Assembly (NCBI RefSeq): GCF_018687715.1
Contig: NC_056767.1
Location: forward strand, 28,402,001 to 28,466,000
Length of the DNA stretch: 64,000 nt
DNA from: Carya illinoinensis
Lineage: Eukaryota; Streptophyta; Magnoliopsida; Fagales; Juglandaceae
Direction: 5' to 3'
The stretch's first letter is position 1. Each line of letters begins with the position of its first letter. The translations under genes were made by a program, and so were the position numbers. Positions 1 to 9,242 of the stretch are shown here, in pieces. The notes under the pieces were generated by a model, which made no database searches, was not told the DNA's origin, and saw only the letters and a program-made list of their open reading frames with translations.

Positions 1-404
1 AGATTTTCCTTTAAATTCTCTCAGCTTCCCAATTTGAACAATTATTTAAGACCGTACGAATTGGAAGGGGAGCCTAATACTGCAACACGCTAGCTCCACC
101 AGTTTATAATTTACGTGGCAAAATTACATTGGTCGTAGCTATAAATTCACTTTGATTTTGACTTTTTTTATTTATGCACTAATTGATTGACACGTAACCA
201 AACTCATCTGTAATGCACACAGAAGAAAACTTCACGGTTCCGCTCTAGCTAAAATCTGGTTCACACGGTATTCTTTGTGTATATATAGAAAGATGCCTCA
301 AAATCTGGTTCGCACGGCCTTTTATATAGATCAACTGGATCGCAGGAGAAGGTATTAGAGAGCGGATTTCCGGCGAGGCGCTCGAAATCAAACCATCGGA
401 GAAG
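1..404. other. Upstream region of the HHP-like gene
   Basis: No coding region is supported here. The stretch just before 405 should hold the promoter and 5' leader of the heptahelical protein gene. A short direct repeat of the words AAAATCTGGTTC (near 251 and 299) and CACGG (near 264 and 313) is visible. I see no convincing TATA element whose position I would defend. Confidence 0.4.
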
Positions 405-2756
405 ATGAGCAACCATCGCCGGAGCAGCGACAAGAGCTCTGACCGAGTCACGAAGGAAAACGAGAAGAGCATCAAGAAGATAGAGATCATGGAGAAGATC
501 AAGAAGACGAAGACGAAGACACAGCAGCAATTTGATCGGCGATTGGTGAAGTACCAGGATTTGCCGGAGTATATGAAGGACAACGAGTACATATTGGACT
601 ATTACCGGTGCGAGTGGCCTGTGAAGCACGCGCTGCTGAGCGTCTTTGCTTGGCACAACGAAACGCTCAACATCTGGACGTGAGATAGAATCCAATTCTC
701 ATGCCTATATACATATATACGTATATGTAGATACATACGTGTTTGTTACGTACACATATGTGTGTGTTGGATATATGTTTGTGTGCAGGCATTTAGGGGG
801 ATTCCTAATATTTGCCGGATTGACGGTGATGAGCTTGATGGAGAAGCCGGATATCGGAGGCAGCCTGCTTGGGAGTTGGTCCAGGTGAGAGAGAGAGAGA
901 GAGAGAGAGAGAGGACATGCCTTTTCATTCGGAAGTTTGTTTTGTTGCGTTTCGTTTTGGTATTCAATCAACTTGCATGTTGATCACATTGTGTGTGTGG
1001 GACCAGGGCTCCAGTTCCCGGGCCGTTGATGAACGTCTCCGATAATCTAATCCTGGTGAGTTATATTTTCTCTCTTCTTCTTTTTTATTTATTTAAGATT
1101 TATCAAGGGTATCTGTGTTTTATCGAAAGTGGATCCCACGTTCACGCAAAACAGTGGATTCTATACTGAAGTAAGTGGGGTCTACGCCATGTGATATAGG
1201 TGATGTTTCGTGGCCGCTTATGGGTAGTTGAACGGTGATGATTAAAAGGTAAAGAATGTGGGGCCATCTAAAGTGGACAGTCGTCTGACGTGGCTGTGGG
1301 GTTTTTGGTGGATCAGACTTTGTCCCTCACTTGACTCCTTTCAGGGAATACCATGACAACATCTACAGCGTCAAACTGGCTAGTTTGGTTATACAATGAG
1401 ATGGGATAAAATATTATTTTAAAATTATAATATAATTTTTAATATAAATTTATTTTAAAATTTAAAAAATTAAATTATTTATTATATTTTTTATAGAAAT
1501 TTATGAAAATTATAATAAAGAGATATTTTGAGAGACTTAAAATTGTCCATTTTATAACTGTTTTGGTGATTACAATTTTTTAAAGATCATTACGTTTTTA
1601 GCTTCAGTGCCATATAATTCTACTAATACAATCTTTTTTTACTCGTCACTAAAAGATTTTGAGGGAATAAACCACTTAAAGATCACTTTTTTAGACAGAT
1701 CACACTCGGTATTAACCATTTGTCTCCCAAGTTCGGTTCGCACTTGGGTTTTGATTTAGAAATGCTATAAATTTTTTCTTCATAAATGCAAAAATAAGCT
1801 ATATGGAGGATGAGCTATTTTACTCGTTTATTATGGAAAATACTTTAGTTATATATAAGCAAACCTACAAATTGACGTGGTTTGATATGATAAGTTAAAT
1901 TATAAAGTTACTTTTATCTTAAAGTAAATCTAATAAATTTTATAAAATTAGGTTAGTTTGTGAATTTATTTTGTGTAATTTTTTTTTTTTGTGTAAGTAA
2001 CCGTTATCATGACTATTGTACTGGACGTAGAAAGTTTAAAAGTAGAAAGAGATGTTATGCTTTACCTTTTTGCAGGACTCGCATTTGAGACATATTTCAG
2101 AGCCATCGGTTCTGCATCCATATAAAGAGGACGGTTCTTCAAAGACTATTCCGAAATGGCCTTGGTTTGTTTTCTTAGCAGGCGCTATGGGCGGCTTGAT
2201 TTCCAGCTCTCTTTCACATCTTCTCGCTTGCCACTCAAAACGCTTCAACCTTTTCTTCTGGCGCCTAGATTATGCTGGCATTTCCCTTATGATAGTCTGT
2301 TCCTTCTTTGCTCCCATTTACTATACCTTCTCCTGCAACCCCTATTCTCGTTTCTTCTATCTTACATCCATATCTGTACTGGGAATCCTTGCAATTATTA
2401 CCCTGCTCGCACCTGCTCTCTCTACTTCTTGTTTCCGTTCCTTCAGGGCCTCCCTATTCCTTTGCATGGGCTTCTCAGGATTAATTCCAGCAGCTCATGC
2501 TTTTGCTCTCTACCGGGGCCATTTACATATATTGGTTGCCCTAGGGTATGAGCTTGTTATGGCTGTTTTGTATGCTGCAGGAGCAGGGTTCTATGTTAGT
2601 CGGATACCGGAGCGATGGAAGCCTGGTGCATTTGATATTGCAGGGCATAGCCACCAGATCTTCCACGTGTTTGTCGTTCTTGGGGCACTTGCACACAGCG
2701 CCGCCACTCTGGTTATTTTGGATTTTCGTCGGGGATCGCCAATCTGTGTGTATTGA
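405..2756 (+). CDS. Heptahelical transmembrane protein (PAQR/adiponectin-receptor family)
   Basis: Four exons, 405-679, 789-884, 1007-1055 and 2076-2756, join in frame with GT-AG introns to give 366 residues. The N-terminus is basic and cytosolic-like, followed by the plant HHP signature around [20 protein letters not shown] and the [10 protein letters not shown] motif spanning the exon 1/2 junction. Seven hydrophobic segments follow. The residues that bind zinc in ADIPOR receptors are present: His188 in SSLSH, Asp205 in LDYAGIS, and His333/His337 in HSHQIFH. The protein ends with the family-typical RRGSP tail. Arabidopsis HHP proteins are membrane proteins linked to osmotic, ABA and sugar responses, and the PAQR fold has ceramidase-like activity in animals. 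Gene neighbours suggest the HHP2/HHP3 clade (At4g30850/At2g24150). That assignment is inference; family membership is secure. The third intron (about 1 kb) carries miniature repeats. Confidence 0.93.
885..913. repeat. (GA)n microsatellite fused to a splice donor
   Basis: Intron 2 of the HHP-like gene begins GTGAGA and continues directly into an uninterrupted GA run, so the microsatellite forms positions +3 onward of the splice donor. Confidence 0.85.
1378..1560. repeat. Degenerate miniature element, GTTTGG-terminus family
   Basis: Inside intron 3 of the HHP-like gene. It starts TAGTTTGGTTATACAATGAG and continues into an AT-rich core matching other intergenic copies in this window, for example 23108-23331. 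Only one end is clear, so this may be a half element. Confidence 0.45.
1857..1975. repeat. Miniature AT-rich element (AAAGTAAATCTAA family)
   Basis: The core contains TTAAAGTAAATCTAATAAAT flanked by words for 'cannot reach consensus' A/T runs, with related stretches near 24575-24690, 39645-39725, 45767-45850 and 47565-47620. The recurrence at unlinked spots points to a dispersed short element, probably a MITE. Ends are approximate. Confidence 0.45.
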
Positions 2757-3045
2757 CCATTCCACTCTGGTTGTCTATTGTTGCTCTTCTTGTTGGACTT
2801 GCATGGTTTTAGTTGAAAAAGAGAGCAGTTCATGACGTTGTAATTGTGTCATCTCAGAAATGTATCTAAAACTTGTTTAGACTCTCTGCTTCCACTGCAT
2901 GCCTAATTTGACTCAAAATAAATGATTCTTCTCTCTTGTTACTGAAGGTCCAGACTGTACAAGTGTAAACATTGACTCGGCCTTCCATGATTCTTCTCTT
3001 ATCACCCCTGTTGTCTCACAGCAATACAAAAGTCATGATCCTTTT

Positions 3046-4060
3046 TCAACTTGTAACCTCAACAGACTCAGGCTCACAGTAACTGTAATCTGCCCAACAT
3101 TTAGTCGGTTTTTCCTCCACAACTGCAATAGTGCGAGTTTTCCTTGCCACAATAGTGTCATCAGCCATGAAGTCTATACCCATGGTATATTCATCAATCT
3201 CTAGATGATTGTTCTCATCTTTTACGGCTTCATCTTTCTGAAGTGTTTCCTCAATTGGTGTCTTTTCGACAATATTGACAACTGGTGGTGATTCTACTGA
3301 ACTAATCGAAGATACTGGAAAACCATTTTGAGTCAACTGAATATGGGTTCATTATTCTAGGAGGGCTGAAGTTATTTCCTTCTCCATTTTGTTCACCATT
3401 GTGGAAGCTAGATTTATTACGTGCAACCCAATTTTCTGATCTATTGTAGCCACCATATAGCCGTGGACCACATGGAACCCTAGCTGTTGCTGACTGATGA
3501 GGAAACCTGCACTCAAGATTTACTTACAGCAAAGGAGGAATATCAACAGGTCGGGGGCAGAATTCCTCCATGATCTTTGAATCTCTCTGCTACATTTTCT
3601 TCAGAAATAGAGCATCTTTTTCATGCAAAAAGGTGTGTTTTCAAGTAAAGCAGATTATGAAACAGGGGCAGTAGTGGGGGCAACCATCAAGCACCACTAT
3701 TCCCAACACTTTCTATTTTCAAAGTACTCGTGCTCGAATCCTTAGAAGAGACACTTCAGGCTTTTCTGCTTCAGGATCTTTAACAGTTTCACTCTTTAAT
3801 TCTACCTTTTCACCTTCCATTACGATAACTTGAGCAACACTCTTTGCAATCTCGAGGGGTTCTGTTGAAGCAGAGTCCTCAACTTTTGTATCGTTTCTTG
3901 TTCTTCATCATTGACACTGCCTGTTGTCTCCCCTAAAACCTGTAGTTGTGTCTCTTTTTTGGGGCTGACAACATTTTCTTCACCCGCATCCTTGACTGTT
4001 GTCATTTTCAACTTAATACTGAAACTTGCAGTCTTAACAAATTTCTCCAAGCGAACTTGA
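3046..4060 (-). pseudogene. Decayed C-terminal fragment of a TSS/REC-type (clustered mitochondria, CLU) gene
   Basis: Reading the minus strand, broken pieces match in order the C-terminal part of plant TSS/REC TPR proteins as I remember them. About 4056 begins EKFVKTASFSIKLK; then an acidic/KE-rich part whose frame shifts near 3895 (DTKVEDSASTEPLEIAK continues in another frame to a stop near 3723). About 3493-3330 gives ARVPCGPRLYGGYNRS and SPPRIMNP; after a further frame change, VTQNGFPVSS leads to the conserved tail KCWADYSYCEPESVEVTS and a stop at 3046. The usual NGYPVSPNGY-type repeats between NP and TQNGFP are missing, and the N-terminal CLU and TPR regions are absent. Frameshifts, internal loss and truncation make it a pseudogene. 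It is not part of the neighbouring genes. Intact family members act in mitochondrial distribution or chloroplast compartment size. Confidence 0.75.
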
Positions 4061-4448
4061 TAGGATTCCTAGTTCAAAGAAATGCAGCTTGTTCTGAAAT
4101 CCTGGCAAACACAACCATTAATAAAATTCGGCTAGAAGTGTGAGTCGTGACCAGGGCCAGAACAAGTAAGAGCCTTGAAGGGGGCCAGGTTTTAAAAACT
4201 GTGTTTGTGTGTGTGTACTCAATAAAATCCCTTCACCTTATCATCGAACTAATTGTAAAGTGTCAATTCCCCCCACCAAAAAAATGAATTTCTAGCTCTG
4301 CCTTAGGGACCTGCTTCTGATCCAGCATTCAACCATGACAAAAGATCTCTGTTAACTTGTCAGTTTAACTGATATGGATACTATCCACAAAGAAGCAAAA
4401 ATATCTCGAGACATTTGATGAGGAGATAGGATGCATATTGAGGGATTG

Positions 4449-4604
4449 CTACGTTTGAATGTTGAGGTGATCTCAGATTATCTGTGAATAGTAGTGAAAA
4501 AGTAGCGAATAGTAGTCTCAAATTACTTTACTACTATTCAATACTATTCACTATTTTTTCGCTACTATTAGATTATCTGAGATTACATCAATATCCAAAC
4601 GTAG
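4449..4604. mobile_element. Hairpin MITE, about 156 bp
   Basis: The two ends are long imperfect inverted repeats. The left end reads CTACGTTTGAATGTTGAGGT and the right end, reverse-complemented, reads CTACGTTTGGATATTGATGT. Both continue into ATCTCAGATTATCT-like and TAGTAG/GCGA-like matches, so the whole element folds on itself. No clear target-site duplication was found. Related, more degenerate pieces occur at 14236-14353, 23873-24085, 42112-42405 and 47325-47470. Confidence 0.8.
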
Positions 4605-4731
4605 TCTTAATGTAATCCTCTTGATAGTTTACCAATAGACAAAGATAATTAGTACGACAATATGGACTGGCAAACAGACATAATCAAACACATTAGTTTG
4701 TAAAGTAGTTTTTTGTAATTCTCTTTGTAGA

Positions 4732-5163
4732 TCAAATGTTTCTCTTGATGTTAAGGAAAGAAATCAAAATGACAGCACTGTTGACAGCACTGCAGTTCAA
4801 CCTCTGTCTCCAGGAAATTAGCAACACCATATCAGCATTATCAGCATGCTGATCTCTTGTTAGGGATAGGAGTTTATTGTATTGATTTGTTACCTTGTAT
4901 AGATGAAGTTTCCTTTCATAGTATCCTTGTATAGGTGTCTGCTCCTTTAGTCCTTCAGTATATATACTTGTATAGAACATGTAAAGATATATATAAAATT
5001 TTCTTCCTCTGTTCTTACACTTGAGGCATCTGGATGGTTTTGGGGTACCATGATGTGCAGCTTCGTGCTTCTCAAAAGCCTTGGACTGAAAAGTATTCGA
5101 GCAAGCCATGCAGCCACATCCGAAAGAATCCCATTGCACAAAAGTAAGGGGAATAATGATCAC
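4732..5163 (-). other. Unassigned open frame with a zinc-finger-like CxxC...HxxxH segment
   Basis: The first third of this 143-codon minus frame has biased, protein-like composition: GCGCMACSNTF followed by KAFEKHEAAHHG and then CLKCK. The spacing C-x2-C-x11-H-x3-H is one residue short of a classic C2H2 finger. The remainder looks like random translation. It may be an exon or relic of a zinc-binding protein. I do not recognise the family and found no convincing partner exons, so it is not called a gene. Confidence 0.3.
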
Positions 5164-5384
5164 TACATAAATTAAGAGCCAATATCAAATGCCAGATATA
5201 ACAGTAACACTATATGCATGTGTTCTTAGATCCTCAGACCCAAGTTTGGCCTGCATGAAATCTGTAGGGTGGTTTGTTGATGTTGAACACTTAAAAAAGA
5301 GTATGTATGCCTCCATCTTAGAGCAATTGCTCTTGCATGATAGCGGTAGCAGTCTGGATAATTAAGCAAGAATAATCATTATAG

Positions 5385-5560
5385 TAATACTAGATTTAGT
5401 TGTGGAGTGCGCAAAAGTACTGCGTAATTATTTTGAAAAAAAGTAGAGTTCACTATTAAAAAATTAATTTTTTATCATGTGGATCTATTTATTTATTTTT
5501 TTCAAAACGATCACACGGTACTTATGCATTTCATACCTGCAAATATCATTTTTCTTAATA
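5385..5560. repeat. Miniature hairpin element (GTGGAGTGCGCAAAAGTAC family)
   Basis: An inverted arrangement links GTGCGCAAAAGTACTGCG with TTTTGAAAAAAAGT on the left to TTTTTTTCAAAACGA and CACGGTACTTATGCA on the right, around a short ATTAAAAAATTAATTTTTT core. Related copies lie at 14362-14530 and 54752-54905, with a diverged one at 46146-46360. Confidence 0.65.
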
Positions 5561-5869
5561 TATATAGTAAATCAGTATCTAAGAATATATACATATAAGG
5601 TTGTCGGTATCCAATAAATTAATTTCATGACACAAGACCCATGCTTGAAATCTTGTACATTTTCCACATATATTTGAGTATTTTGACTACCAATATAATA
5701 TTTAACATATCAAGAAGTTAGTTCTAGGTGTAAACCAAAATATGATTGTTTGTTTGTTTGTTTTTCATCTTTAATTTATTATTTTTTAAATGATACGTGG
5801 GTATGCCTCATAGTGATGTGCTGTCATTTTGACACATTTGTAATGATTTTTTAATGGAGAGTATAATGT

Positions 5870-6250
5870 CCTGTTTGGACACCAATAATATTTTACCAAA
5901 TTTTTAAATAAAATATAAAAAATAATTTAATTTTTTAAAATTTAACTATATATATATTTTAGTTTAAAAAAATATATATTTTAATAATATTTTAATTTCC
6001 TAATATTTTTAAAACTTTATTATTGATTATTTTCACACATTACACAATACATTTTTTTTTAATTTTTAAAAAATTATGTGGTGATTAATAGAATTTTTCA
6101 TATTCTTATTTAACTTTCTCTTAATCATCTCTAAAACTTCTATAAAACATCTTAATTTAAAATATTTTAATACTATTTATAAATCATTTTATTATTATTT
6201 ATAAATTTTTATCTAATCTCATCTTCTTAAAATTCAAAATTATAATTTAG
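5870..6250. repeat. AT-rich miniature-element remnant upstream of bL35c
   Basis: The stretch begins CCTGTTTGGACACCAAT and is almost pure A/T with ATAAAATATAAAAAATAATTT-like words shared with 1378-1560 and 42881-43070. No gene is seen between 5164 and 6511 apart from this and the hairpin element at 5385. Confidence 0.4.
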
Positions 6251-6511
6251 AGATTAATCTATACAAAGCATTGGAACTAAAATAATATTTAAAAAAGAAA
6301 AGGAAAAATAAAAATATTTGGGAGTGTTCTAGGCTCTAGCGAGAGCATCACACCATGAACTCACTTGCACCGTCCTACCGCAGATTCCAAGACAGATTGA
6401 GGTCCCCAAAGCTTTATCCATTTGACAAATCCACCGCACACGTCACTACAGTAGCTTCCTCTTCGTCTTCTGCTCCAAAAGCTTGAAGCGGAGCAATAGG
6501 TTCAAACGAAA

Positions 6512-6778
6512 ATGGCTTGCGCAACCTTAACGGTGTCGTTGGGTTTCAAAGCCCTTCCCACGTTATGTCCTCCTGCTCGGGCCCCTCGCAGTCTCTCTGT
6601 CCAACTCGCTCCGTTCAACAAGCTGATTTCGCTCAGACTCAGTTCCTCGCGTAGCGTTTCTGGGTTCGGCTGGGTCCTTCCTCAGAAGCTCTGCACAATC
6701 GCTCCCCTCCCTCAGAGGCTTCACTCTCTCACTGTTGTCGCTGCCAAAGGCTACAAAATGAAGACCCATAAGGTCTCC

Positions 6779-6817
<39 letters not shown>

Positions 6818-8637
6818 TTCAGTTCCGTCCCGTTTGGTTGCTTAGAAAACTCGGGAGAATTAAAAAAACGAATTTTTTTCGAGCTGATATATTCAATTAT
6901 GAGATTATTCACGAGTCCTAGAAATTTAGTTTCAAATACCCACAAATCCAGTATAAAAAAAAAAAAATTAAAAAAAAAAACATGGTACCAACTATTTATC
7001 AAAAAAAACATGGTACCAACTATGTTTTAAAATGCCTTGGAATTTTCAGTTCCGAAGGAAATTCAGTGAATGGTGATTAAATCCAGCGCGCGGTTGAAAC
7101 TTTTGGGCTGCTTTCTCTTTCCGACATATTCTCAGCCTTCAAATTAGCTTCCTAATTAATAATTTTTTGCTGAAGTTTTTGCTAATAGGCTTCAGCGAAG
7201 CGATTCAGGGTGACGGGTAGAGGAAAAATAGTTCGGAGGGGAGCTGGAAAGCAACATTTGCTGTATAAGAAGAACTCCAAGAGGAAATTACGACTGTCCA
7301 AAATGGTGCGCTTTTTTACGACGTATCTGATATCTCTATATTTATGGGAAGAAAAAAAAGGATCTTAAATCCTTATGTGGGGTTCTTGATGAACACCATG
7401 TCCATCCATCGACTATATAAATTATCTTGCTTCTATTTGTTTGACTATTTTTTTGGGAGCTAAATTTGATGTAGAATTCTCTTATAATAATTCACGCTCA
7501 AAGTCTATCTTTTTCAGCATGTGTTGCATATCTATATACAATGGGAGCTAATTAAATTACATGTTAGGAAAATTGATGGAATATTTCCATGTTTTTCCGG
7601 AGAACATGATTTGTAGAGGATTGAGATATTTCCTTTGTATTGCTGTTAGGCAAGATAAATAGGTTTCCGGGCTCATTAAAACCCCAAGCTTGATACTCAC
7701 TTTCAAACATAGAAACTTGGGCGAGGAGTGGTCTGTGGTCCTCAAGTGTCGAGAGTAACTATTTTCCTGAGCTTGCTTTAAAAAAAAGTTTGTTGAGGGA
7801 TAAGGAGGACATCGTAAGTGGTGTTTGCTTAGCATAAAGGGCCTGTTATCTGTTATTTTTCCCTATCCTCTATCATTGTCTGTCCATTTATACTGAAGTT
7901 TTGTGTATTTCCGACTTTATTTTCTGCCAAATTTGGGTTCTTAGTTGGACATTTAAGTTCAAATAATCATCACATTTGTATAATATTGTGGTATCATGTG
8001 AGATTTTCACTCAGGTGAGATTATGAATACCTCTTATTTTATTGTCTTCTTGTTTTTGTTATTTGGTCTGTTTACTGCACGTTATGTGGAGTTTCTTAGG
8101 TGGTATAGGCTTTGTTAGGTGACTTCTTTGGGACTACAACTGAGTGATGATCGCAAGGGATTATGAAAGAGTGAGATCTGAAAGATTTTAATGAAAATAG
8201 AATAGAAGTGGGCAAGAGGTACTATGACATGTTCTTTGTGTTCAATATTCCATTTCGATTCCTAGTTGGTTTCTGACATGGATTCTCACAGTAATGGATA
8301 AGTAGAACATGCTAGACTCTTCTTTTTGAAAGAACACTTGCCTTAATGTCTTAACATTTGAAGAATGGATCTTGATATTATGTTTGGCTTGGAATGAAAT
8401 GACTGTAGATTGAATGATTTCATAACTGTTTACTTACCAGTAGTTGGATACTTTTTCTTTTTCACATGTAGTGATGTTATTATCTCAGCTTTAAAATTAC
8501 TGTCAATTCCAGTATGAAAATTGCTTTCTTACAATTCTTTGGTTTATTGTCATGCACAGCAAACAGTCAGCCGAAGTGACTATGATAACGTAATTGGTGC
8601 CTTGCCGTATTTGAAAGTAGATAGAAATGCAAAGTAG
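6512..8637 (+). CDS. RPL35: 50S ribosomal protein L35, chloroplastic (bL35c)
   Basis: Exons 6512-6772, 7189-7305 and 8560-8637 are all phase 0 and give 151 residues, close to the usual plant length. Residues 1-79 are a Ser/Arg/Leu-rich chloroplast transit peptide. The mature part starts about [11 protein letters not shown] and contains the bL35 signature [14 protein letters not shown] and [14 protein letters not shown], ending [19 protein letters not shown]. It is a small basic subunit of the plastid large ribosomal subunit. The first intron donor is AAG|GTCTCC, poor at positions +3 to +6, and is followed at once by a CT microsatellite; failure to splice there would give a frame running on to about 7030. 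Intron 2 is 1,254 bp. The family and start are secure because the next exons preserve frame and conserved residues. Confidence 0.95.
6779..6814. repeat. (CT)n microsatellite at the start of bL35c intron 1
   Basis: A CT run begins about six bases after the splice donor at 6773. It could also be read as part of a pyrimidine-rich intron context. Length variation here would sit next to a weak donor. Confidence 0.8.
7306..8559 (+). other. Intron 2 of bL35c
   Basis: This intron is long for so small a gene. I see no exon, repeat with defined ends or RNA gene in it, only T-rich intron-like sequence. Confidence 0.6.
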
Positions 8638-9242
8638 ACATGATGTAACATCCATCTTATGAGTCACTCTCGCAACCCATCTGGTCTGTAAATTGTTGAT
8701 CATTTACTCAGATTTATGAAAAATGCAAGTGAAATTGTATCCTTCCATGCAAATCTAGGACAATTGGTTTTCCATTCCCTGGAATTGCTATCTACTCATT
8801 ATCAAATTGAAGTTTCTCCACCATTCGTAACCCTCACAGTTTGCAGTACTTGTAACAGAATTTGCTAGAGCATGATGGTTCTTTTTTAGTCGCATTCAAA
8901 TGCTAGTTGGAAATTATCTCTGAACAAACAGCATGTATACATGTGGCCAAATGACTTATTGATCCTCTATCACTTCATAGCTCTGGAGAGGGAGATAGAG
9001 GAGGCAGGCGGCGGTTGTACTCTCAGAAATGGAGATGGAGGGGAGAGGAGAGCTTATCTCTCTAAACCTTCCCTGTTTTTGCCATCTCCGAAGTGCTATT
9101 TGTGAAGTTATTTTTTACTCAACTGGGAAAGTATGACCATGTATGAAAAGCTCTAGAACTAATACTCTGTATCATTATGTGTTTTATTTATTTTTAATGA
9201 AATTGAATGCAAATAAAAATATTAATCAATTGGTATAGAAGT
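8638..9242. other. 3' flank of bL35c
   Basis: This stretch includes the expected 3' untranslated region. A G/A-rich patch (about 8985-9050) is visible. No gene is supported. The stretch ends with GAAGT at 9238-9242, the left target-site duplication of the LTR element. Confidence 0.5.
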
